A stretch of DNA of 9,567 nt from contig JANYCL010000414.1 in assembly GCA_025360355.1 (NCBI GenBank), positions 1 through 9,567 of the forward strand, read 5' to 3'. Position 1 is the first letter of the stretch; each line of letters starts with the position of its first letter. The position numbers and the translations under genes are program-made. Positions 1 through 5,992 of the stretch are shown one piece after another. Source of the stretch: Sphingobacteriaceae bacterium. Its GTDB lineage: Bacteria; Bacteroidota; Bacteroidia; B-17B0; Aurantibacillaceae. The notes under the pieces were generated by a model, which was given only the letters and a program-made list of their open reading frames with translations, was not told where the DNA came from and did no database searches.

Positions 1-408
1 TTCAACTCTTTTTCCGTCTTTACTAATAATTAAAGAGCGGACCATGTCTTGCCAAAAATCAACATTCGGTGTTTGTTCCAGCATTTCTCTCCACTTCGCA
101 GCAAACATCATTCTGTCGTTTTGTGTTCTAGGACTCCACATTGCCGGGCCTTTGCTTCTGTTCAACATTCTGAATTGTATAGCTGAAAAATCAGAAACAA
201 TTCCGGAGTAGCCGCCAAGCGCATCAATTTCCCGAACGATCTGTCCTTTAGCAATTCCTCCCATGGCCGGGTTGCAACTCATTTGAGCAATGGTTTGCAT
301 GTTCATGGTCACCAATAAAACTTTGGATCCCATGTTCGCGGCGGCGGCGGCGGCTTCACATCCGGCATGACCAGCACCAACAACAATTATATCGTATTCC
401 TGCTTCAA
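1..408 (-). CDS. mnmG: tRNA uridine-5-carboxymethylaminomethyl(34) synthesis enzyme MnmG (GidA), N-terminal part
   Basis: MnmG is the FAD-dependent subunit that, with the GTPase MnmE, installs the (carboxymethyl)aminomethyl group on wobble uridine 34 of certain tRNAs in the cytoplasm. The 136 codons present begin MKQEYDIIVVGAGHAGCEAA: a Rossmann strand followed by the FAD-binding GxGxxG (residues 11-16). The family signature SCNPAMGGIAKGQIVREIDA follows at about 44-63, including the conserved Cys45, then SKGPAMWSPRTQNDR. The gene runs off the left edge; full-length MnmG is about 620 residues, so roughly three quarters is missing. The start is taken as TTG at 408: no in-frame ATG lies nearby upstream, and TTG puts the Rossmann strand at the usual distance from the N-terminus. 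A -7 box sits only 8 bases upstream. Six consecutive Ala codons (337-354) follow the FAD motif. The family assignment is certain; the start codon is less so. Confidence 0.96.
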   Translation of the reverse strand, partial: MKQEYDIIVVGAGHAGCEAAAAAANMGSKVLLVTMNMQTIAQMSCNPAMGGIAKGQIVREIDALGGYSGIVSDFSAIQFRMLNRSKGPAMWSPRTQNDRMMFAAKWREMLEQTPNVDFWQDMVRSLIISKDGKRVE

Positions 409-416
409 AACTTTTG

Positions 417-424
417 CAAAGATA
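417..424 (-). promoter_or_regulatory. Candidate mnmG promoter -7 element (TATCTTTG)
   Basis: Read on the minus strand this is TATCTTTG, an exact fit to the Bacteroidota -7 consensus TAnnTTTG. Transcription would start about 5-7 bases downstream, near 410-412, leaving only a few leader bases before the TTG at 408. No TTG/TTTG -33 box is seen at the usual 19-21 bp spacing. The rest of the 170-bp divergent gap (409-578) holds no gene. On its plus-strand side, TAAATTTA at 552-559 (7 of 8 to the consensus) is a weak candidate for the promoter of the gene at 579. Confidence 0.45.
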
Positions 425-578
425 ATAGATAAAGGGATAAGGTAAGAGGGAAAATGGAGGAGGGGTAAAATCTACTAATTCGCCCTGTTTAACCTCTCAA
501 AAAATAATTGAAAGAGTTTTATGGAAAGAATCCTGTAACCGCATCTCAATATAAATTTATAAAACAAAACCTTTTGCC

Positions 579-2084
579 ATGAGAAAATTATACGTTTCCG
601 CCAGCTGTATTTTATTTAGTTTAGCATTAAGCGCACAATACGCCGCTGATTTCAGAGTTTTCAAGCCGGACGCAAATCCGAACAGTCAATTAAGCATTCA
701 AAAACTTTTACAATCGATGATAGGCGATGGAGTTGTTTTAAAAAATTATTCCATAACAAAAACATCAAGCGACGAGGCTTTTGGTTTTTTTGAAGATAAA
801 AAAGCAAGGTTAGGAATGAAGAAAGGCTTGGTGATGACAACCGGCGGCATTGCAGGACTTTCTTCAAAAAACACTTCAGGCAGCACATCAAATAATACAC
901 ACGCGAATGCAGAAGGAAGAGGGGGAAAGCTGGATGAAAATTCCGGTTACCCTGAATTGGAAAAATTTCTTGACCGCAATAAAAAAACGTATGATGCCTG
1001 TGTAATTGAATTTGATGTTGTGCCAACGGCCGACTCTTTAAGTTTTAATTATGTTTTTGGCTCCGAAGAATATGATGAATATGTTGGGTCAGATTACAAC
1101 GATATTTTCGCGTTCATCATCAGCGGAAAAGGAATTGAGAAAGAACAAAATTTAGCAGTTGTTCCTAACACAAAAATTCCGGTAAGCGTAAACAATATTA
1201 ATAACGGAAGTAACAACAGCTACGATCGTAAAGAAGCAAAAAATTCAACTTTTTATGTAAGCAATATTGATGGTCATGTTGGTTTAGAATATGACGGCTT
1301 AACTAAATTAATGGAGATCCGTCAGGTTGTTGTGCCTTATGAAACTTATCATATTAAATTAGCGATCGCTGATGTACAGGATAACGCTTTCGACTCAGGG
1401 GTTTTATTAGAAGGAAGAAGTGTTGTGAGTTATGAAAAGCGTTACAATGTTTTGTTCGGAAAAAATGATCAGAAGATCGATGAAGCTTATAAAAACCTAT
1501 TGGACGCATTGGCGACGCAATACAAAAACTATGGCGGAAAAATTTTATTGACAGGACATACAGATAACGAAGGCGGAGAAGATTTTAATCAGGAATTAAG
1601 TTGCGGCCGCGCAAATAATGTTTCTGCATATTTACAAAGCAAAGGCGTTAGCGTAAATAATATTGTAGTAGATTGTAAGGGCGAAACGATGCCGGCTTAT
1701 GATAACACAAATGAAAAAGGTAAAATTTTAAACCGACGTGTTGAATTAAAAATTACCGGCGACAACGCAACTTACGCTACAAAAAAAGGCGCTGAATCAT
1801 TAACGGGAATTGATCAGCAAAAATCATCTCTTCTAAAAAATTATCCTAATCCTTTTATTGGCTCAACAACTATTGATGCTTTTATTTTAGAGAGCGCAAA
1901 AGAAGCTCATATTATTGTCACAGACTTAACAGGCAAAACAATTAAAACAATTTATTTATTGGAGCGCGGAAAAACATCTGTTGTTTTTGATGCGAATACT
2001 TTATCAGAAGGGATTTATGTTGCGAGCTTGTTTACTGATGGGGCCGTAAGCGGAAGCATTAAGATGATCAACAACAAACAGTAA
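579..2084 (+). CDS. Secreted choice-of-anchor L / OmpA-like / T9SS sorting-domain protein
   Basis: A 501-residue exported protein with three recognisable parts. A Sec signal peptide covers residues 1-19 (MRKLYVSASCILFSLALSA, cut before Gln20). Residues about 35-282 match the choice-of-anchor L domain seen in surface proteins: SLSFNYVFGSEEYDEYVG (153-170), DYNDIFAFIISG (172-183) and ADVQDNAFDSGVLLEG (264-279). Residues about 288-393 are an OmpA-like peptidoglycan-binding domain: GHTDN (326-330), LSCGRANNV (340-348) and NRRVEL (385-390). Asp329 and Arg344 have the 15-residue spacing of the two diaminopimelate-contacting residues described for Acinetobacter OmpA. Residues about 418-499 form a type A T9SS C-terminal sorting domain (NYPNPF at 421-426, then TDLTGKTIKTI and LSEGIYVASL). 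The inferred path is Sec to the periplasm, then T9SS to the cell surface or outside. No acylated Cys or membrane segment follows the signal peptide. It appears monocistronic. Domain calls are firm; the biological role is unknown. Confidence 0.9.
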   Translation: MRKLYVSASCILFSLALSAQYAADFRVFKPDANPNSQLSIQKLLQSMIGDGVVLKNYSITKTSSDEAFGFFEDKKARLGMKKGLVMTTGGIAGLSSKNTSGSTSNNTHANAEGRGGKLDENSGYPELEKFLDRNKKTYDACVIEFDVVPTADSLSFNYVFGSEEYDEYVGSDYNDIFAFIISGKGIEKEQNLAVVPNTKIPVSVNNINNGSNNSYDRKEAKNSTFYVSNIDGHVGLEYDGLTKLMEIRQVVVPYETYHIKLAIADVQDNAFDSGVLLEGRSVVSYEKRYNVLFGKNDQKIDEAYKNLLDALATQYKNYGGKILLTGHTDNEGGEDFNQELSCGRANNVSAYLQSKGVSVNNIVVDCKGETMPAYDNTNEKGKILNRRVELKITGDNATYATKKGAESLTGIDQQKSSLLKNYPNPFIGSTTIDAFILESAKEAHIIVTDLTGKTIKTIYLLERGKTSVVFDANTLSEGIYVASLFTDGAVSGSIKMINNKQ

Positions 2085-2091
2085 GCCTTAA

Positions 2092-2119
2092 AAAACTATT
2101 TCTTAAAAGAAAAGGTTTT
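2092..2119 (+). terminator. AT-rich hairpin, possible terminator of the secreted-protein gene
   Basis: The inverted repeat begins 8 bases after the stop codon. Arms AAAAC (2092-2096) and TTTCTT (2099-2104) pair with AAGAAA (2107-2112) and GTTTT (2115-2119), with a TA/AG internal mismatch and a two-base centre that would open to a slightly larger loop. The stem ends in four T, so it could act as a weak intrinsic terminator for the plus-strand gene. The low GC content makes it unstable, and no long T-run follows. Confidence 0.4.
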
Positions 2120-2125
2120 AATGAG

Positions 2126-2155
2126 ATTCTGCCTTGCGCCTTTGGCGGGCAGAAT
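2126..2155. repeat. REP-like palindromic hairpin between convergent genes
   Basis: ATTCTGCC (2126-2133) pairs exactly with GGCAGAAT (2148-2155). Inside it CGCC (2137-2140) pairs with GGCG (2144-2147) around a TTT loop, leaving a TTG bulge on the left arm: twelve pairs in all. On the minus strand the element opens GTCATTCTGCC and closes GGCAGAATCTC. This resembles the palindromic GTCATTCTG...AGAATCTC elements that I recall as widely dispersed in intergenic DNA of Bacteroidota; that family link is from memory. It lies in the 80-bp gap between two converging genes, where it could also terminate transcription from either side. Confidence 0.6.
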
Positions 2156-2164
2156 GACGGTTTA

Positions 2165-2923
2165 TTACAATAAATTCAATTTTCCTAAAAGTTCGTCGCG
2201 GTATGATCCTCCAACGGGAATTGCTTTTTTCTCGTTCTCTAAAACAACCGTTTGGTTTTCGATGGCTTGAATTTTTTCTACACGTACAATGTAGGAGCGG
2301 TGCACACGAATAAAATCTATCGTGCCTAATTTCTTCTCAATGTCTTTCATTGTAGAGTGAACCGTATAGCGCGCGTATTGCGTATTGATGATCACATAAT
2401 CTTTTAACGCCTCAACATAATAAATATCTTTTAAATAAACTTTTACCAGACGGCTATTTGCTTTCACAAATAAAATATCGCTTTGCGATCCGTCTTTGTT
2501 CTCAACAAGTGAATATAAAAAGTCGCGTTCTTTTTGTAATGCAGAATCTTTTTGGTGTTTATAAACAGCCATTTCAATTGTGCTGTGCAGATCAATTTCT
2601 TTGAATGGTTTTAAAATATATCCGTAAGGCTCAGTTACTTTTGCGCGGCTTAATGTGCTTTCGTCAGCATAAGCGGTTAAAAATATTACTGGTACGCTTA
2701 CAAATTTTCTGATCTGTTCTGCTACTTCAATTCCGGTAAGATCTCCTTTGATCATGATGTCCATCAACACAACATCGGGATTGGTTTCTTTAATTTGCTC
2801 GATCGCGTCTTTACCGTTATTAGCAATTCCTAAAACATTATATCCTAATTTAATAAGATTGTTTTGAATGTCTTTCGCAACAATGCTTTCGTCTTCAACT
2901 ATAAAAATATTTAATTTTTCCAT
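2165..2923 (-). CDS. LytTR-family two-component response regulator
   Basis: A 252-residue cytoplasmic regulator. The receiver (REC) domain covers about residues 4-122, with the acidic pair Glu10-Asp11, phospho-acceptor Asp55 in LMDIMI, Thr83 in FLTAY and Lys105 in LKPF, so all catalytic positions are present. A short linker (about 123-145) leads to a LytTR DNA-binding domain (about 147-250) with VYLKDIYYVEALKDYV, FIRVHRSYIVRV and AIPVGGSYRD. LytTR proteins usually bind paired direct repeats upstream of their targets. The ATG lies 6 bases downstream of the kinase stop codon, so the two genes are almost certainly co-transcribed and this is the kinase's partner. Gene length and domain order are typical. 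Targets are not known; no convincing pair of LytTR sites was found in this window. Confidence 0.96.
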   Translation of the reverse strand: MEKLNIFIVEDESIVAKDIQNNLIKLGYNVLGIANNGKDAIEQIKETNPDVVLMDIMIKGDLTGIEVAEQIRKFVSVPVIFLTAYADESTLSRAKVTEPYGYILKPFKEIDLHSTIEMAVYKHQKDSALQKERDFLYSLVENKDGSQSDILFVKANSRLVKVYLKDIYYVEALKDYVIINTQYARYTVHSTMKDIEKKLGTIDFIRVHRSYIVRVEKIQAIENQTVVLENEKKAIPVGGSYRDELLGKLNLL

Positions 2924-2929
2924 TTTCTT

Positions 2930-5900
2930 TTACATTGGGAAGTTTATAAAAAAACTTGTTCCCCCTTCTTTGTTTCCGCTTAATTCCAGCTTACCGTTAA
3001 GCTGTTCAACAAGCGTATTTACTAATTGTAGTCCTAACGAGTTCGTGTTTCTGAAGTCTATCTCTTTCGGAAATCCCTTGCCGTTATCCGACACCTCCAA
3101 AAATAAGACATTATCCTTAGTGTGCAAATTTATTAAAATTATCCCTTCTTTAGCTCCATTAAAAGCATGTTTTATGGAGTTGGTAACTAATTCGTTAATA
3201 ATCAGGCCTGCGGGTATTGATGTGTCCAGGTTTAGAATGATCTTATTGACATCGAGAGAAAGGCTTACCTTTTGTGCCGAGGCCGCGTAGGATTGTAAAA
3301 TATTACTTGCCAAAGTGGAAATGTATTCTGAAAAATTAATAGACGTAAACGTTTTATTTTGGTATAACGACTCGTGAATGTAAGCCATCGTCTTGATCCT
3401 GTTCTGACTTTCTTTCAATAAACTCAAAGCATATTCATCCGTTACATACGACGACTGAAGGTTTAATATACTTGAAATTACCTGCATATTGTTTTTTACA
3501 CGGTGGTGCACTTCCTTTAAAAGAACTTCTTTTTCTTTTAAGGATTGATTAACTTTTTCTTCATGTTGTACGCGTTCAGTAATGTCATGTGCAATTGCAG
3601 AAACCTCAACGATCTTTTCCTCGTGATAGATCGGATTCAAATATACATCAAGATAAATTTTATTATTCTCATCATCGGTAAAAGCCGTTTCAAAATTCAG
3701 GCGCTCGCCGTTGAATGCCTTATTAACCTGGCCGATCCACCATTTATTATATTCGGGGTCGCTTACGTATGGTTCCGCATTAATGCAGATTCCCTGTTCG
3801 GGCTCATGATCGTATGCTCTTACTATGAGATTAACAAAATTCTTATTAAAAGAAGTAAGACAACTGTTTCTGTCGATGGTCCATATATAATGCGAGCTTC
3901 CTTCGAATACCGCGTTAAGCTTGGCGGCCTGATTAATTATTTTTTGTTCGCCGGTAATTTTATCGGTAATGTCAATTCCCATTCCGGAAACCTCTATTAC
4001 TTCTTTGTCATTATAGATCGGATGCAAATAAATTTGGCGATAAACTTTATTTCCCTTTGTGTTGGTTCGTTCGCTGATAAACTCAATTGCTTTTCCTTTG
4101 AACGCCTCTTCGTATTTGCCGTGCCAGAAACGATGATATTCTGCGCTTGAGTATTGGTTTTCGGGCCTAGTCATTTCTTTGTTTATTTCAGGGCGCTTTC
4201 CGTACAGATCGAAGATCGCATCAGAGAAATTTTTATTGAACGAAGCGTAAGCTTGTTTTTTGTTTACGGTCCACATAATATGCGTTCCGCTTTCAAAAAT
4301 AGCTTTGATCTTCGATGCCTGTTCGATGTTTTGTTTTTCGTAATGTTTGTTTTCGGTGATATCATGTGCCAAACACGCTATTTCAAAAACTTTACCACTC
4401 TCATTTTTGATCGGACTTAAAAACACTTCTCTATAAACTTCTTCTCCCTTTTCGTTAAGGTCTTTTCTTTCAAAAATAACTTGTTCGTCTTTAAGAACCC
4501 GCTCATAATAAGGAGCCCAAAGAGCCTTCATGTCATTTTTATATTTCTCGGGCACTATATTATAAACAACCTTTCCTAAAACAGGACTAACGCCAAATTT
4601 ATCTATGATGGTTTTTACATAATTACTATTGAAATAAGTGAGTTCAAGCTTTTGGTTTACTGTCCAAACTAAATGCGAGCTGCTTTCGAAGATCGCGCTA
4701 AGTTTTGCGCTTTGTTCAATTGCTTTTTGTTCGGTTTGTTTTCTTGGCGTAATGTTGTGAGAAATTGCAACAACCTCGATAACTTTTCCTTTTTTATTTT
4801 TTGTAGGATTTAAATAGATCTCTCGGTAAATTTTTTCGCCACTATCAAGAACTTTTTCAGTTTCAAATAAAGTATTATTGCCTTTAAAGGCAGATGCGTA
4901 TTTGTCCATCCAGAAATCGTAATCCTGTTTGTTTAAAACGCTTTTGTATAATTTTTTAAAATCGGCCCCTTCTTTTATTTCTGTTTCGTAATATTTACTT
5001 AGCTGATTGCTGTAGTTCTGGTTGAACGAGGTTAATTTATAATCTGTGTCAACCGTCCAGATAATATGTGTTGACGTATTAAAAACCGTTTGCAGCTTTG
5101 CCTCAATAAGGTTTCTGGTTTCAATTTCTCCTATCAGGATCTTATTATGCTCTTCCGCTAATGCGGCTCTTAATTTTTCTTTTGCGTAAGTTTCTTTATC
5201 GGTGATGTTCCTGACAATGCCAAAAATAAATTTTATTTTTCCTTTGCCGTCTTTTATAGGCAGCACGTGGTCTTCCATCCAGATTACCTTACCGTCTTTT
5301 CCCTTCATTTGATAAACAACCTTTTTTTGTTTAAAGGTGTTGTTCTTTTGTTCGGCGACCGCTTTCTTTTCGTGTTTTTTTAATTCATTAATAACTCCGA
5401 TCGTCTTCTTGTTAATGAAAAAAGGGTCTTTATAAAAATTAGACGCGTCGTAGCCTAAAACTTTTTTTACAGAAGGGCTAATATATAAGTAGTGCGGTTT
5501 TGGAATGTAAGAAAAGAAATAAATAACATCGTGTGCGTTATTCGAAATAATGTTAAACTGTTCTTTTGCTTCGTTAAGGTGCGCTTCGGTTTCTTTTTCG
5601 TGACTAACATTTCTGCTAATGCCGATCATCGAAGTAATTTTCCCTTTATTATTTTTTATTGGTGTATAAACCGTTTCGAGCCAAATAACTTCGCCTTTTT
5701 TGTTTGTATAGCGCAAGGTTGTATTTTCTTTTTTAGACTTTAAGTGTCGCTTAAAATCGTTTAGCGTAAAAATATATTCGCTTTGATCTTCCGGAAAAAT
5801 TATTTTTTTATAAAAGCCCGGATTACCAAGAAACTCTTTTTTGTTGTAACCAAAAACACGTTCAAAAGAATCGCTGATAAAAGTACATTTTGGTTTTGGT

Positions 5901-5992
5901 TGGAATTCAAATCTGAAAAGAATATCGTTAGCGTGCTTACTTAATAAATTAAAAAGCTCTTCGTTCTTAAATATTTCGGCCTTATTCTTCAC
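2930..5992 (-). CDS. Soluble PAS-array sensor histidine kinase (HisKA_2 / HATPase_c)
   Basis: A 1020-residue kinase with no signal peptide or transmembrane segment, so it should act in the cytoplasm. Six PAS domains can be read: about 11-132, 144-265, 304-416, 435-547, 566-678 and 696-808. Most end in a D/N-I-T-type motif (RNVS, RNIT, HNIT, HDIT, DIT, HDIT). PAS3-6 form a homologous array, each opening with a variant of IFESSSHLVWTV. The HisKA_2 dimerisation box LLKEVHHRVKNNMQVIS (824-840) carries the phospho-acceptor in the His829-His830 pair. The ATPase domain shows the N-box INELVTNSIKHAF (932-944, Asn938), DNGKGFP (969-975), SLGLQLV (985-991) and EGGTSFFINF. The start is GTG at 5992, inside the last 11 bases of the upstream MORN gene; PAS1 begins about ten residues later, so no later start fits. 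No Met occurs until residue 122. The regulator follows 6 bases after the stop. The ligand or cofactor of each PAS domain cannot be told from sequence. Confidence 0.95.
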   Translation of the reverse strand: MKNKAEIFKNEELFNLLSKHANDILFRFEFQPKPKCTFISDSFERVFGYNKKEFLGNPGFYKKIIFPEDQSEYIFTLNDFKRHLKSKKENTTLRYTNKKGEVIWLETVYTPIKNNKGKITSMIGISRNVSHEKETEAHLNEAKEQFNIISNNAHDVIYFFSYIPKPHYLYISPSVKKVLGYDASNFYKDPFFINKKTIGVINELKKHEKKAVAEQKNNTFKQKKVVYQMKGKDGKVIWMEDHVLPIKDGKGKIKFIFGIVRNITDKETYAKEKLRAALAEEHNKILIGEIETRNLIEAKLQTVFNTSTHIIWTVDTDYKLTSFNQNYSNQLSKYYETEIKEGADFKKLYKSVLNKQDYDFWMDKYASAFKGNNTLFETEKVLDSGEKIYREIYLNPTKNKKGKVIEVVAISHNITPRKQTEQKAIEQSAKLSAIFESSSHLVWTVNQKLELTYFNSNYVKTIIDKFGVSPVLGKVVYNIVPEKYKNDMKALWAPYYERVLKDEQVIFERKDLNEKGEEVYREVFLSPIKNESGKVFEIACLAHDITENKHYEKQNIEQASKIKAIFESGTHIMWTVNKKQAYASFNKNFSDAIFDLYGKRPEINKEMTRPENQYSSAEYHRFWHGKYEEAFKGKAIEFISERTNTKGNKVYRQIYLHPIYNDKEVIEVSGMGIDITDKITGEQKIINQAAKLNAVFEGSSHYIWTIDRNSCLTSFNKNFVNLIVRAYDHEPEQGICINAEPYVSDPEYNKWWIGQVNKAFNGERLNFETAFTDDENNKIYLDVYLNPIYHEEKIVEVSAIAHDITERVQHEEKVNQSLKEKEVLLKEVHHRVKNNMQVISSILNLQSSYVTDEYALSLLKESQNRIKTMAYIHESLYQNKTFTSINFSEYISTLASNILQSYAASAQKVSLSLDVNKIILNLDTSIPAGLIINELVTNSIKHAFNGAKEGIILINLHTKDNVLFLEVSDNGKGFPKEIDFRNTNSLGLQLVNTLVEQLNGKLELSGNKEGGTSFFINFPM
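3554..5083 (-). repeat. Four tandem PAS-plus-linker repeat units within the kinase gene
   Basis: Four homologous units of about 393, 393, 390 and about 354 bp lie head to tail (5083-4691, 4690-4298, 4297-3908, 3907 to about 3554). They encode residues 304-434, 435-565, 566-695 and 696 to about 813. Each begins with Phe followed by a short segment ending H-x-x-W-T-V/I: FNTSTHIIWTV, FESSSHLVWTV, FESGTHIMWTV, FEGSSHYIWTI. Each then has an SFN or YFN strand, a Y-R-E-I-Y-L-x-P-like strand and the D-I-T end. Similarity is still visible in DNA at the unit starts, where the plus strand shows GTCCA(g/a/c/t)A(t/c)A in each copy. This points to internal duplication of one PAS unit, although the copies have since diverged. 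Confidence 0.85.

Noticed and set aside
661..1026. Minus-strand open frame inside the secreted-protein gene
   Set aside because: It overlaps the well-recognised choice-of-anchor L domain on the other strand and shows no recognisable motif.
2092..2155. CRISPR-like repeat structure between the convergent genes
   Set aside because: There are only two unrelated hairpins, with no repeated unit or spacers.
2868..3290. Plus-strand open frame across the kinase-regulator junction
   Set aside because: It is antisense to the conserved ATPase domain and the start of the receiver domain, so it is a shadow frame.
3545..4420. Two long plus-strand open frames (3545-4150 and 4154-4420) opposite the kinase gene
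   Set aside because: They lie antisense to the PAS-array kinase in one shared frame, have Phe/Ile-rich shadow-type composition and match no family; the minus-strand gene is certain.
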